Below, piece by piece: positions 8,886 through 17,431 of a DNA stretch of 64,000 nucleotides. Position numbers and translations under genes: made by a program. This stretch comes from Sphingomonas sanxanigenens (GTDB lineage Bacteria; Pseudomonadota; Alphaproteobacteria; Sphingomonadales; Sphingomonadaceae), in the NCBI GenBank assembly GCA_003240855.1, contig QFNN01000003.1, positions 11,263-75,262 of the forward strand. Reading direction: 5' to 3'. Below the pieces are notes generated by a model, which ran no database searches, was not told the DNA's origin, and saw only the letters and a program-made list of their open reading frames with translations. Within the stretch, counting starts at the first letter, position 1, and every line of letters starts with the position of its first letter.

Positions 8886-9662
8886 ATGGCGAGTTACGAA
8901 ACGCTTCTGGTCGAACAACGCGGGCCGGTTACGTTGATTACGCTCAACCGTCCCCATGCGCTCAATGCGCTCAACTCCGTGGTGCTGGGCGACCTGATTG
9001 CGGCGCTCGGCGCTTTCGATGCGGACGAGACGCAGGGCTGCGCCGTCATTACCGGCAGCGAGAAGGCGTTCGCCGCGGGCGCGGACATCAAGGAAATGTC
9101 CGATCAGGGCTTTGCCGACATGTTCGGCGTCAATTTCTTCGCAGGCTATGATCGCGTCACGGCGACGCGGAAGCCGGTGATCGCGGCGGTGGCCGGCTAT
9201 GCACTCGGCGGTGGTTGCGAACTGGCGATGATGTGCGATTTCATTCTCGCGGCGGATACGGCGAAGTTCGGCCAGCCCGAAATCAAGCTGGGCGTATCCC
9301 CCGGAATGGGGGGATCGCAGCGGCTGACCCGCGCGGTCGGCAAGGCCAAGGCGATGGAAATGTGTCTGACCGGCCGGATGATGGACGCGACCGAGGCCGA
9401 GCGCGCCGGGCTGGTATCGCGCGTCATTCCTGCGGCCGATCTGATCGAGGAGGCGGTCAAGACCGCGACGGCGATCGCGGGTATGCCGCCGCTCGCGGTC
9501 AAGGCGAACAAGGAAATGGTCAACACCGCGTTCGAGACGACGCTCCATCAGGGCATCATGTTCGAGCGTCGCCTGTTCCACGCACTGTTTTCCACCGCTG
9601 ACCAGAAGGAAGGCATGGCCGCTTTCATCGAGAAGCGCCCGGGTCACTGGACCGGAAAATGA
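8886..9662 (+). CDS. Enoyl-CoA hydratase
   Basis: 258-residue crotonase-fold enzyme; in this operon it would hydrate methacrylyl-CoA to 3-hydroxyisobutyryl-CoA. The motifs FAAGADIKEM and GYALGGGCELAMMCDFILAA form the oxyanion hole. The catalytic region PEIKLGVSPGMGGSQRL retains the downstream acidic position but has VSP where many hydratases have TIP. The start at 8886 follows an AAGGAGA ribosome site; a longer upstream frame overlaps the previous gene and is less likely. It is separated from mmsB by 139 bases containing an inverted repeat. Confidence 0.9.
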   Translation: MASYETLLVEQRGPVTLITLNRPHALNALNSVVLGDLIAALGAFDADETQGCAVITGSEKAFAAGADIKEMSDQGFADMFGVNFFAGYDRVTATRKPVIAAVAGYALGGGCELAMMCDFILAADTAKFGQPEIKLGVSPGMGGSQRLTRAVGKAKAMEMCLTGRMMDATEAERAGLVSRVIPAADLIEEAVKTATAIAGMPPLAVKANKEMVNTAFETTLHQGIMFERRLFHALFSTADQKEGMAAFIEKRPGHWTGK

Positions 9663-9723
9663 GGGGCTGCCTCAGCCCGTCCCGAGAGGGTTGGGTTGGC
9701 GGCTTTCAAGACGTCTTTCGTGT

Positions 9724-9775
9724 CGAGCGAAGTCGAGACATGCTGAAGCGAACCGACGTCCCTCGACTTCGCTCG
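9724..9775. repeat. Dispersed inverted repeat unit (CGAGCGAAGTCGAG type)
   Basis: CGAGCGAAGTCGAG at 9724-9737 is matched by its exact reverse complement at 9762-9775, a 14-bp perfect inverted repeat with 24 bases between. The pattern resembles short palindromic elements that I recall as scattered through sphingomonad intergenic DNA. It sits inside the valine operon between the hydratase and mmsB and may act as a transcript-stabilising or attenuating hairpin. Copy number cannot be judged from this window. Confidence 0.7.
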
Positions 9776-9801
9776 GGACGAACGGATGGAGAGGATCAAG
9801 A

Positions 9802-10692
9802 ATGGCGCGCATCGGCTTTATCGGGCTGGGCAATATGGGCGGTGGAATGGCCGCCAATCTGGCGAAGGGCGGGCATGACGTGCGCGCCTTCGACCTTTCG
9901 GCCGAAGCGCTCGATCGGGCGAGGCAGGCTGGGTGTCTGCCTGTTGAAAGCGCGAGCGCGGCGGCCGAGGGCGCCGAGGCGATCGTCACCATGCTTCCCG
10001 CCGGAAGGCATGTCGCGCAGGTTTATGCGGAATCGCTCGTCGGCGCTGCAACTCCGGGCACGCTGCTGATCGATTGCTCGACGATCGATGTGGCGACTGC
10101 GCGCAAGGTTGCGATCGAGGCGGAAGCGAAGGGTTATGCCGCAGTCGATGCCCCCGTTTCGGGCGGTATCGCGGCGGCCAATGGCGGCACGTTGACTTTC
10201 ATGGTCGGCGGTTCGGCCGAGGCTTTCCACCGCGCCGAGCCGATCCTGACGCTGATGGGCAAGGCGGTGATCCATGCCGGCGGCCCCGGTGCGGGGCAGG
10301 CGGCGAAGATCGCCAACAACATGCTGCTTGGCGCGACGATGGTGGCGACGTGCGAAGCCTTCCTGCTGGCCCAGAAGCTTGGTCTCGATGCGCAGACCTT
10401 CTTTGACATCTCGTCGCGGGCATCGGGGCAGAGCTGGTCGATGACCAGCTATTGCCCGGTCCCCGGCGTCGGCCCGGAAACACCTGCGGATCGCGATTAT
10501 CAGGGCGGCTTCGCGACCGCGCTGATGCTCAAGGATCTGAAGCTCGCGGTCGAGGCGGCAAGCGGGGCCGACGCCAGCGTGCCGATGGGCGCGAACGCGA
10601 TGGCGCTCTATCAGGCTTTCGCCAACGCCGGGCATGGCGGACTCGATTTTTCGGCGATCATCCGCATGCTCGGCGGCGAAACGGGCAGGTAG
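9802..10692 (+). CDS. mmsB: 3-hydroxyisobutyrate dehydrogenase
   Basis: Oxidises 3-hydroxyisobutyrate to methylmalonate semialdehyde with NAD+, feeding MmsA. 296 residues. The dinucleotide-binding motif GFIGLGNMGGGMAANL is at the N-terminus, the substrate motif DAPVSGGIAAANGGT is central, and the catalytic lysine lies in GQAAKIANNML, all typical of beta-hydroxyacid dehydrogenases. The ATG at 9802 has GGAGAGGA a few bases upstream; a longer frame reads through the intergenic repeat and is rejected. It closes the valine operon. Confidence 0.94.
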   Translation: MARIGFIGLGNMGGGMAANLAKGGHDVRAFDLSAEALDRARQAGCLPVESASAAAEGAEAIVTMLPAGRHVAQVYAESLVGAATPGTLLIDCSTIDVATARKVAIEAEAKGYAAVDAPVSGGIAAANGGTLTFMVGGSAEAFHRAEPILTLMGKAVIHAGGPGAGQAAKIANNMLLGATMVATCEAFLLAQKLGLDAQTFFDISSRASGQSWSMTSYCPVPGVGPETPADRDYQGGFATALMLKDLKLAVEAASGADASVPMGANAMALYQAFANAGHGGLDFSAIIRMLGGETGR

Positions 10693-10725
10693 GGCGCACT
10701 TTTCGCTTGAACCTTCCCCGGCATT

Positions 10726-10800
10726 CCCGCGAAAGCGGGTGTCCATGAGCATAGGCTTGCCCTGAAAAGGTGGTGGGCCCGGATTCCCGCTTTTGCGGGA
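10726..10800. repeat. Tandem pair of REP-like hairpins (ATTCCCGC...GCGGG)
   Basis: Two related units in the same direction: ATTCCCGC, GAAA loop, GCGGG (10726-10739) and ATTCCCGC, TTTT loop, GCGGGA (10785-10800). The type resembles REP-like elements common in sphingomonads, and the reverse-strand translation (HSRKSGNPGPP ... MDTRFRGNAG) is the familiar peptide such repeats give. They lie between mmsB and proS and could also end the valine transcript. Confidence 0.75.
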
Positions 10801-10827
10801 GTGACGATATTCTTTGAGGTTCGAGCA

Positions 10828-12360
10828 TTGAAACACGCGCTTTCCGTTACCCGCGAGCAGGATTTCGCCGCCTGGTATCAGGCGGTCATCGCCGAGGCCG
10901 ACATGGCCGAGGATTCGGGAGTGCGCGGCTGCATGGTGATGCTGCCGTGGGGCTATGGCATCTGGGAGCGGATCCAGCGTCTGCTTGACGCGCGCATCCG
11001 CAACCTGGGCTATGACAATACCTATTTTCCCCTCTTCATCCCGCTTTCCTACTTCGAGAAGGAAGCCGAGCATGTTGAGGGCTTCGCCAAGGAAATGGCG
11101 GTCGTCACGCATCACCGGCTGATCCCTGATGGCAAGGGCGGGCTCGTTCCCGATCCCGCCGCGAAGCTCGAGGAGCCGCTGATCGTCCGCCCGACGAGCG
11201 AGACGGTCATCGGCGCGGGTTTCTCGCGCTGGATCCAGTCGTGGCGCGACCTGCCGGTGCAGATCAACCAGTGGGCGAATGTCGTGCGCTGGGAAATGCG
11301 CACGCGCATGTTCCTGCGCACGGCTGAGTTCCTGTGGCAGGAAGGCCATGCGGCCTATGCCGATGCCAACCAGGCGAAGGTCGAGACCGCCAAGGCGCTT
11401 GAACTGTACCGCAGCTTCGCCGAGGATTGCGTCGCGATGCCCGTGGTTGCCGGCGAGAAGCCGGAGAATGAGCGCTTCCCCGGCGCCGTCGAGACCTGGT
11501 CGATCGAGGCGATGATGCAGGACGGCAAGGCTCTGCAGGCCGGCACCTCGCATTATCTCGGCACCCATTTCGCCGAGGCGCAGAATATCCGCTTCCAGAA
11601 TCAGGAAGGCCAGTTCGAGCCGGCGCACACGATAAGCTGGGGCATGTCGACGCGCATGGTCGGCGGCCTGATCATGGTGCATGGCGATGACGATGGGCTG
11701 CGTGTGCCGCCGCAAGTCGCGCCCTGGCAGATCGTCATCGTGCCGATGCTGCGCGACAATGACGAGGATGAAGTGCTGATCGCCTATTGTCGCGAGGTAA
11801 AGGAAGCGCTCGCGGCGCGGCAGGCGTTTGGCGAGCCGATCCGCGTCCTCCTCGATCTCAAGGCGACCAAGGCGGCGACCAAGCGCTGGGGCTGGGTCAA
11901 GAAAGGCGCGCCGATCGTCGTCGAAGTGGGCGGGCGCGATATGGCTGGCGGCAACGTCTCGATCATCCGCCGCGATCGCCTCTACCGCGAGGATGGCAAG
12001 CTCGACAGCGCGATTGTGACGCGCGACGCCTTCGTCGACGGCGCGGCCGAAACGCTGGCGGCGATCGAAAAGACGCTGTTCGCCGGGGCCAGGGCGCGGA
12101 TGGAAGCCAATATCCGCCGTGACGTGACTGACATGACCACGCTCGCCGATCATTTCGCCGAAGGCAATCGCTACCCCGGCTGGGTCGAGGTGCAATGGTC
12201 GAAGCCGACCGGCGCGGCGCTCGACAAGGTCGTCGAGACGCTGAAAGGGCTGAAGCTGACGTTGCGCAACACCCCGCGCGATGCGACGGCGGCGGACGGC
12301 GACTGCATCTTTACAGGCGCGCCCGCAGTCGAGCGCGTTCTCGTCGCCCGCGCTTACTGA
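10828..12360 (+). CDS. proS: Proline--tRNA ligase, archaeal/eukaryotic-type
   Basis: Charges tRNA-Pro. At 510 residues without a large insertion between class II motifs 2 and 3, and with motifs RPTSETVIG, RWEMRTRMFLRTAEFLWQEG and LQAGTSHYLGTHF, it matches the archaeal/eukaryotic-like ProRS rather than the classic bacterial form with an editing insertion. The final residue is tyrosine (VARAY), as in archaeal-type enzymes whose C-terminal tyrosine reaches the active site. I choose the TTG at 10828 (KHALSVTREQDFAAWYQ) with GAGG upstream over a GTG at 10801 that falls at the edge of the REP hairpin. The 3' end overlaps the convergent glpD by seven bases. Confidence 0.9.
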   Translation: MKHALSVTREQDFAAWYQAVIAEADMAEDSGVRGCMVMLPWGYGIWERIQRLLDARIRNLGYDNTYFPLFIPLSYFEKEAEHVEGFAKEMAVVTHHRLIPDGKGGLVPDPAAKLEEPLIVRPTSETVIGAGFSRWIQSWRDLPVQINQWANVVRWEMRTRMFLRTAEFLWQEGHAAYADANQAKVETAKALELYRSFAEDCVAMPVVAGEKPENERFPGAVETWSIEAMMQDGKALQAGTSHYLGTHFAEAQNIRFQNQEGQFEPAHTISWGMSTRMVGGLIMVHGDDDGLRVPPQVAPWQIVIVPMLRDNDEDEVLIAYCREVKEALAARQAFGEPIRVLLDLKATKAATKRWGWVKKGAPIVVEVGGRDMAGGNVSIIRRDRLYREDGKLDSAIVTRDAFVDGAAETLAAIEKTLFAGARARMEANIRRDVTDMTTLADHFAEGNRYPGWVEVQWSKPTGAALDKVVETLKGLKLTLRNTPRDATAADGDCIFTGAPAVERVLVARAY

Positions 12361-13802
12361 TCGAGCCAGGCCTGGAGGCGCGTCGCCGTCTCCGGGCCGG
12401 TTTCCAGCCCGAGACGGGTGCGCCGCCAGAGGATATCCTCGGCGGTGACGGCCCATTCGCGCGCGACGAGCCATTCGACTTCGCGCTCGGTCAGCCCGCC
12501 GCCGAAATCCTCGCCCAGTCCTTCGGCATCGCGCGCGTCGCCGATCACCGCCTCCAGCATCGTCCCATAAGCGCGCGCCATGCGCAGCGTGCGTTCCGGC
12601 CCCAGAAAGTGCCATCGCGCCTGCGCCCTTCCGACGAAGTCGTCGAAATGCGCGATGTCGCCGCCCGGGAAAATGCGCGCGCGGGTGACTGGCGCTACTC
12701 GCCTGCCCAGTGCGGGACCGATCTTGGCCAACGCATCCTCGCCAAGCTGCCGCGCGGTAGTGATCTTGCCGCCGAATATGCCGAGCAGCGGCGCGGCGCT
12801 ATCCTCTAGTTCCAGTACATAGTCGCGCGTCACCTGTCGCGCCTCGCTGGCGCCATCGTCATAAAGCGACCGGACTCCGGAATAGCTGGAGACGATGTCG
12901 GCGCGGCTTGCCTGCCGCGTGAAATGACTGTTCACGGACCGGAGAAGATAATCGATCTCGCCTTCGTCGATGACCGCATCCTGTGGCTTCTGGACCGGAA
13001 TGTCGGTGGTGCCGATCAGCGTGAAATGATCGCGATAGGGGATGGCGAACACGATGCGGCGGTCGGGCTGCTGGAGGATATAGGCCTGATCGCCCTCAAA
13101 CAGCTTGCGCGTGATGATATGGCTGCCCTTGATCAGCCGCGCGCCTGCGCTCGCATGGGCGCCGAGCAGCCTGTTGACCTCGGGTACCCATGGTCCGGCC
13201 GCATTGACGATCATGCGCGCATCCACCGAGCGACCATCGCTCAGCGTCGCGCGCCAGCCATCGGGGCCGCGATCGGCAGCGGTGACGGCGGAGCGCGTTG
13301 CGATTTCCGCGCCATTGTCCGCCGCGTCGCGTGCGTTGAGGATGACGAGGCGCGAATCGTCGACCCAGGCGTCGGAATAGACGAAGCCCCTGCCGCGTCC
13401 TTTGAGCGGCGCGCGGTAAAGCCAGTCGTCTGCGCGCAACCCGCGCGACTTGGCCAGCGACATGCGGCCGCCGAGATGATCGTAGAGGAACAGCCCGGCG
13501 CGGACCATCAGCCACGGGCGCAGCCTGTTCTCGTGCGGCAATATGAAGGTGAGCGGGTGGATCAGATGCGGCGCGGCTTTCAACAGTCGCTCGCGCTCGA
13601 TCAACGCCTCGCGCACCAGTTTGAAGTCATAATATTCAAGGTAGCGGAGGCCGCCATGGATCAGCTTGGTCGATGAGGATGAGGTAGCCGAAGCCAGGTC
13701 ATTCTTCTCGACGAGCAGCACGGACAGACCATTGAGCACAGCTTCGCGCGCGATGGCGGCGCCGTTTATTCCACCGCCGATAATCAGAAGATCGTAGGTC
13801 AC
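12354..13802 (-). CDS. glpD: Aerobic glycerol-3-phosphate dehydrogenase
   Basis: Membrane-associated FAD enzyme oxidising sn-glycerol 3-phosphate to dihydroxyacetone phosphate and feeding electrons to quinone. 482 residues from a GTG start at 13802. The FAD-binding motif IIGGGINGAAIAREA is at the extreme N-terminus, followed by the family signature SSSTKLIHGGLRYLE. The conserved C-terminal helical domain with WLVAREWAVTAEDILWRRTR is intact. No glycerol kinase or uptake gene lies next to it, so it appears as a single gene convergent with proS and divergent from rnr. Confidence 0.95.
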   Translation of the reverse strand: MTYDLLIIGGGINGAAIAREAVLNGLSVLLVEKNDLASATSSSSTKLIHGGLRYLEYYDFKLVREALIERERLLKAAPHLIHPLTFILPHENRLRPWLMVRAGLFLYDHLGGRMSLAKSRGLRADDWLYRAPLKGRGRGFVYSDAWVDDSRLVILNARDAADNGAEIATRSAVTAADRGPDGWRATLSDGRSVDARMIVNAAGPWVPEVNRLLGAHASAGARLIKGSHIITRKLFEGDQAYILQQPDRRIVFAIPYRDHFTLIGTTDIPVQKPQDAVIDEGEIDYLLRSVNSHFTRQASRADIVSSYSGVRSLYDDGASEARQVTRDYVLELEDSAAPLLGIFGGKITTARQLGEDALAKIGPALGRRVAPVTRARIFPGGDIAHFDDFVGRAQARWHFLGPERTLRMARAYGTMLEAVIGDARDAEGLGEDFGGGLTEREVEWLVAREWAVTAEDILWRRTRLGLETGPETATRLQAWLDQ

Positions 13803-13924
13803 GCGCTTTGGCTAAAGACAATTGGGGCGGCGCGCCAGTCGCTGGCATCGCGGTGATGTTCTACCGGCTCAGGCCGATGCCAACAACCATGGCGCGATCC
13901 GCCGGCAGCCCCTAGACTCCGCCG

Positions 13925-16168
13925 ATGAGAAAACCGAAACCCGCCGGCCTGCCCTCGCGCGAGCAGATCATCCGCTTCATCACTGAATCCGAAACACCGG
14001 CGGGCAAGCGCGAGATCGCGCGCGCCTTCGGGCTTCACGGAGCGGAAAAGATCGCACTCAAGGCATTGTTGAAAGACATGGCCGACGAGGGGCTGATCGA
14101 TGGCGCACCCGGGCGCGCTTTCCACAAAATGGGTGGAATCCCCAAGGTCACCGTGCTGCGGGTCACCGACGTCGACGAGGATGGTCAGGCCTGGGCCGTG
14201 CCGGAGCGCTGGGAAGCCGAATCCCCCGAGCCGCGCCTGCGCGTGAAGGAGAAGTCGCGCAAGGGGGCGCTCGGCCCGGGCGATCGTATCCTTGCGCGCA
14301 CCGAGGAGGCAGGGCGCGGCTGGATCGCCCATCCGATGAAGAAGCTGCTGCGCGGCAGCGAGTTGATGCTTGGCGTGTTGCATGACGAAGGCGGGAAGTT
14401 CTGGCTGCAGGGCGTGGAGAAGAAGGAGCGGCGTGACTTTCCGGTCTCTGATGTGGGCGAGGCGAAGGCGGGCGATCTGGTGCTTGCCGAAAAGACGGGG
14501 CGGCCGCCGCGTATCACCGCGCGTGTCACCGAACGCCTCGGTGATCCCTTCGAGCCTCGCAGTTTTTCGCTGATCGCGATCCATAAGCTCGGCATCCCCA
14601 ATATTTTCCCAGAGGCCGCGATCGACGAGGCGAAGAAGGTCGCGCGCCAGTCGCTGGGCGTCATAGCGTCGAGCGAGCATGCTGACAGCGACGAACGCGA
14701 GGATCTGCGCCATCTGCCGATCGTCGCGATTGATCCTGCGGACGCGCGCGACCATGACGACGCGGTCTGGGCCGAGCCGCTGGAGGATGGCGGCTGGCGT
14801 GCGATCGTCGCGATCGCCGACGTCAGTTTTTACGTCCGCCCCGGATCAGCGCTCGATCGTGAGGCGCGCAAGCGGGGCAACAGCGTCTATTTCCCCGATC
14901 GCGTCGTTCCGATGCTGCCCGAGGAATTGAGCGCCGACATCTGTTCGCTGAAACAGGGCGTGGAGCGGGCGGCGCTCGCCTGCCATCTGATCATTTCGGA
15001 CAAGGGCAAGGTGACCGGCTGGCGCTTCACGCGCGCGGTCGTCCGGCTTGCGGCCAATATCGCCTATGAGGACGCCCAGGCCGCGATCGACGGTGCAGCC
15101 AGCCCGGTGCCCGCCGAACTGGTCGAATCTGCGCTGCACCCGCTGTGGGCCTGCTGGCAGGCCCTGTCCAGGGCGCGTGCCGATCGCGCCCCGCTCGACC
15201 TCGATCTGCCCGAACGGCGGATCATGCTTGATGAAAAGGGGCGGATTCTTTCGGTCGCCCCGCGCGAGCGCCTTGATGCGCACAAGCTGATCGAGGATTA
15301 TATGATCGCCGCCAATGTTGCGGCGGCGAAGGCGCTCGAAGCGAAAAAGGCGCCGGTCATGTACCGCGATCACGAGCCGCCGGCGCGCGAGAAGCTGGTC
15401 GCGCTCAAGGACTATCTGGAGACTTTCGGCGTCGAGTTCGCGCTGGGGCAGGTCATCCGTCCGGCGACGTTCAACCGCGTGATCGAGCGGGTAGGAGACG
15501 CCGATTTTCGCCCGCAGGTGATGGAGCAGATACTGCGCACCCAGACGCAGGCTTATTATGCGCCCGCCAATACTGGCCATTTCGGGCTGGCGCTGGGCAG
15601 CTACGCCCATTTCACCAGCCCGATCCGCCGCTATGCCGATCTGCTGGTCCACCGTGCGCTTGTCGGAGCCTATCGATTGGGGCCGGGGGCGCTCACATCC
15701 GACGAAGCGACATCGATGGAAAAGATCGGCGAGTCGATCAGCCAGCTCGAACGCCGCGCGATGGAGGCCGAACGGGATACGATCGACCGTTATGTCGCCG
15801 CCTATCTTGCCGGCAAGGTCGGGGAGATCGTCGATACGCGGATAACCGGCGTCCAGCCTTTCGGTTTTTTCGCTACCGTCGAGGGTTTGGGCGGCGACGG
15901 ACTCGTGCCGGCGTCCACGCTCGGCCAGGATTATTTCCGATATGACGAAGCAACCCACAGCCTGACCGGAGAGGATAGCGGAACATGTTTCTCGCTTGGT
16001 CAGCGGCTTAAGCTTCGCCTCGCGCAAGCCGATCCGGTGAGCGGCGCGCTGCGGTTTGAATTGCCGGAAGGCGGCGGAAAGCCGGGAATCCATCGCAACG
16101 GACCACGCGTGATCAAGCGACGAGGCCGTCCGGCGAATGTGCGCGCAAAGGGTGTGCGGCGCAAATAA
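13925..16168 (+). CDS. rnr: Ribonuclease R
   Basis: Processive 3'-5' exoribonuclease that degrades structured RNA. 747 residues in the usual order: N-terminal helix-turn-helix-like region (TPAGKREIARAFGL), cold-shock domains, the RNB catalytic domain with DPADARDHDDAVWAE carrying the metal-binding aspartates, YAHFTSPIRRYADLLVHR, and a C-terminal S1 domain from about residue 640. The tail is basic (RVIKRRGRPANVRAKGVRRK), as in RNase R. The ATG at 13925 is the first good start after the 122-bp region shared with divergent glpD. Confidence 0.95.
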   Translation: MRKPKPAGLPSREQIIRFITESETPAGKREIARAFGLHGAEKIALKALLKDMADEGLIDGAPGRAFHKMGGIPKVTVLRVTDVDEDGQAWAVPERWEAESPEPRLRVKEKSRKGALGPGDRILARTEEAGRGWIAHPMKKLLRGSELMLGVLHDEGGKFWLQGVEKKERRDFPVSDVGEAKAGDLVLAEKTGRPPRITARVTERLGDPFEPRSFSLIAIHKLGIPNIFPEAAIDEAKKVARQSLGVIASSEHADSDEREDLRHLPIVAIDPADARDHDDAVWAEPLEDGGWRAIVAIADVSFYVRPGSALDREARKRGNSVYFPDRVVPMLPEELSADICSLKQGVERAALACHLIISDKGKVTGWRFTRAVVRLAANIAYEDAQAAIDGAASPVPAELVESALHPLWACWQALSRARADRAPLDLDLPERRIMLDEKGRILSVAPRERLDAHKLIEDYMIAANVAAAKALEAKKAPVMYRDHEPPAREKLVALKDYLETFGVEFALGQVIRPATFNRVIERVGDADFRPQVMEQILRTQTQAYYAPANTGHFGLALGSYAHFTSPIRRYADLLVHRALVGAYRLGPGALTSDEATSMEKIGESISQLERRAMEAERDTIDRYVAAYLAGKVGEIVDTRITGVQPFGFFATVEGLGGDGLVPASTLGQDYFRYDEATHSLTGEDSGTCFSLGQRLKLRLAQADPVSGALRFELPEGGGKPGIHRNGPRVIKRRGRPANVRAKGVRRK

Positions 16169-16241
16169 CCTGAAAGCATTTGCAGTAATGTAACACTTAT
16201 GTCGCACAATCATCATCTCTATGCAAAGAAGGAGAGAGATG

Positions 16242-16604
16242 ATGATCAAGACCGTTCTCGCCCTTGTCGGCGCCGCGTCCGTCGTCACGACGGGCGCGGC
16301 TGCGCAAACCGCCCCCAGCCAGGCGCAAACCTATGGCTTCAACGCGATCGCGCGCGGTGATCTCAATGCCGCCGAAGCGCGCCTCATCGCCCAGCGCGCC
16401 GAAGAGCCCAACGAGCCGTCGGTGCTGCTCAATCTAGCTTATATCTATGGCCGCACCGGCCGGGCTGACGAAGCCACGGTGCTTTACAATCAGATTCTCG
16501 CCAGCGACGATGTGCTGATGGTCTCCGGCAAGGGAGAGCAGATCGGGTCGCACGCGCTGGCGCGCAAGGCGATGAACCGCACGACCGGCATAGCCTCGCG
16601 CTAA
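16242..16604 (+). CDS. Small exported TPR-like protein
   Basis: 120 residues starting after an AGGAG site seven bases upstream (the adjacent ATG at 16239 is an alternative). Residues 1-22 form a signal peptide ending in GAAAQ. The remainder resembles one to two tetratricopeptide repeats: IARGDLNAAEARLIAQRA, then LLNLAYIYGRTGRADEATV. This suggests a periplasmic scaffold or adaptor, with no catalytic motif visible. Its stop overlaps by four bases the stop of the convergent XrtA-associated hydrolase gene, so it borders the exopolysaccharide locus, but a functional link is unproven. Confidence 0.65.
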   Translation: MIKTVLALVGAASVVTTGAAAQTAPSQAQTYGFNAIARGDLNAAEARLIAQRAEEPNEPSVLLNLAYIYGRTGRADEATVLYNQILASDDVLMVSGKGEQIGSHALARKAMNRTTGIASR

Positions 16605-17431
16605 TCGACGGGCGGGCTGTCCAATGTGGAAAGCTCGCCGATCGCTTTCAGGATAATCGCGAACAGGCGGTCCTCGTCGCCGGGTCCGGCAAAGCCGTGC
16701 GAAGCGGTGGGGACCGTCGTTACGCTGATCCGCGCGCGGGCGGTGGCGAAAGGTGGTTTGCGCCACTCGGCTGCGAAGGCCATCGCCGTCATGTCCCGCT
16801 CCGCGAGGATGATCTGCGCGGGCGGCGCATCGGTGAGCGCGGCAGCAAGTCGCATGACCAGTGGTTGCGCTGAGGCGGGGTGAGCCGCGCGCGACAGGCC
16901 CAGCGCCAATTTGCCAAGGTCGATCCTGCCGCGCTGCAGCGCGCGCCAAGCCGCCGGATCGCGTAGCCGCCGCGCATAATGCCGCCGGATCGCACCGGGG
17001 GGCGGCAATCCGTCGTCGTTTTCGACCGCCCAGGGATTGGAGAGGATCAGGGCGTCGAGCCGAGCATCATTATGGAAAAAAGCGAGCGCTGTCGCGGCAT
17101 CGCAATTGCCGAAGCCGATCAGGCGCGAGACATGCGGGCAGGCGGCGCGGAACGCGGCTGCTGCTGCGGCGATGTCGGCCGCGCTGGCGGTAAAGCCGTC
17201 ATTCTCGCCTCCGCTGTCGCCCACGCCGCGCCGGTCGAAGCGAAAGACGGGGATTCCGCGCGCCGACAGATGCGCGGCCAGGCGCGCCATCCCGGCATGC
17301 GCGCCGGCGCGGATTTCGTTCCCCCCCGATACGATCAGCAGACCTGTTCCACCGGACGCCGTATCCAGTGTCGCGGCGCAGATTTCATCTTCACACGAAA
17401 AGTTCAGGATATAGCGCAAGATTTTGACCAA
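16601..17431 (-). CDS. Exosortase A system-associated hydrolase 1 (alpha/beta fold)
   Basis: 276-residue alpha/beta-hydrolase-like protein of the type found next to XrtA exopolysaccharide loci (TIGR03100-like). It shows NFSCEDEICAATL at the N-terminus, GLLIVSGGNEIRAGAHAG, FRFDRRGVGDSGG and a nucleophile-elbow region GFGNCDAATAL. The elbow has cysteine (about residue 110) where serine is usual, consistent with this family. Substrate is unknown; an acyl-group hydrolase or transferase acting with the adjacent acyl carrier protein is plausible. The frame opens with TTG at 17431, overlapping the preceding gene by 28 bases; a second TTG at 17419 is also possible. Confidence 0.78.
   Translation of the reverse strand: MVKILRYILNFSCEDEICAATLDTASGGTGLLIVSGGNEIRAGAHAGMARLAAHLSARGIPVFRFDRRGVGDSGGENDGFTASAADIAAAAAAFRAACPHVSRLIGFGNCDAATALAFFHNDARLDALILSNPWAVENDDGLPPPGAIRRHYARRLRDPAAWRALQRGRIDLGKLALGLSRAAHPASAQPLVMRLAAALTDAPPAQIILAERDMTAMAFAAEWRKPPFATARARISVTTVPTASHGFAGPGDEDRLFAIILKAIGELSTLDSPPVD

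Noticed and set aside
10801..10827. GTG at 10801 as the proS start
   Set aside because: It adds MTIFFEVRA, begins exactly at the edge of the REP hairpin, and lacks a ribosome site; the TTG at 10828 gives the canonical N-terminus.
9796..12615. Long reverse-strand open frame of 939 codons opposite mmsB and proS
   Set aside because: It lies antisense to two certain genes, has no domain signature and reads straight through the REP hairpins. High GC makes such antisense frames common.
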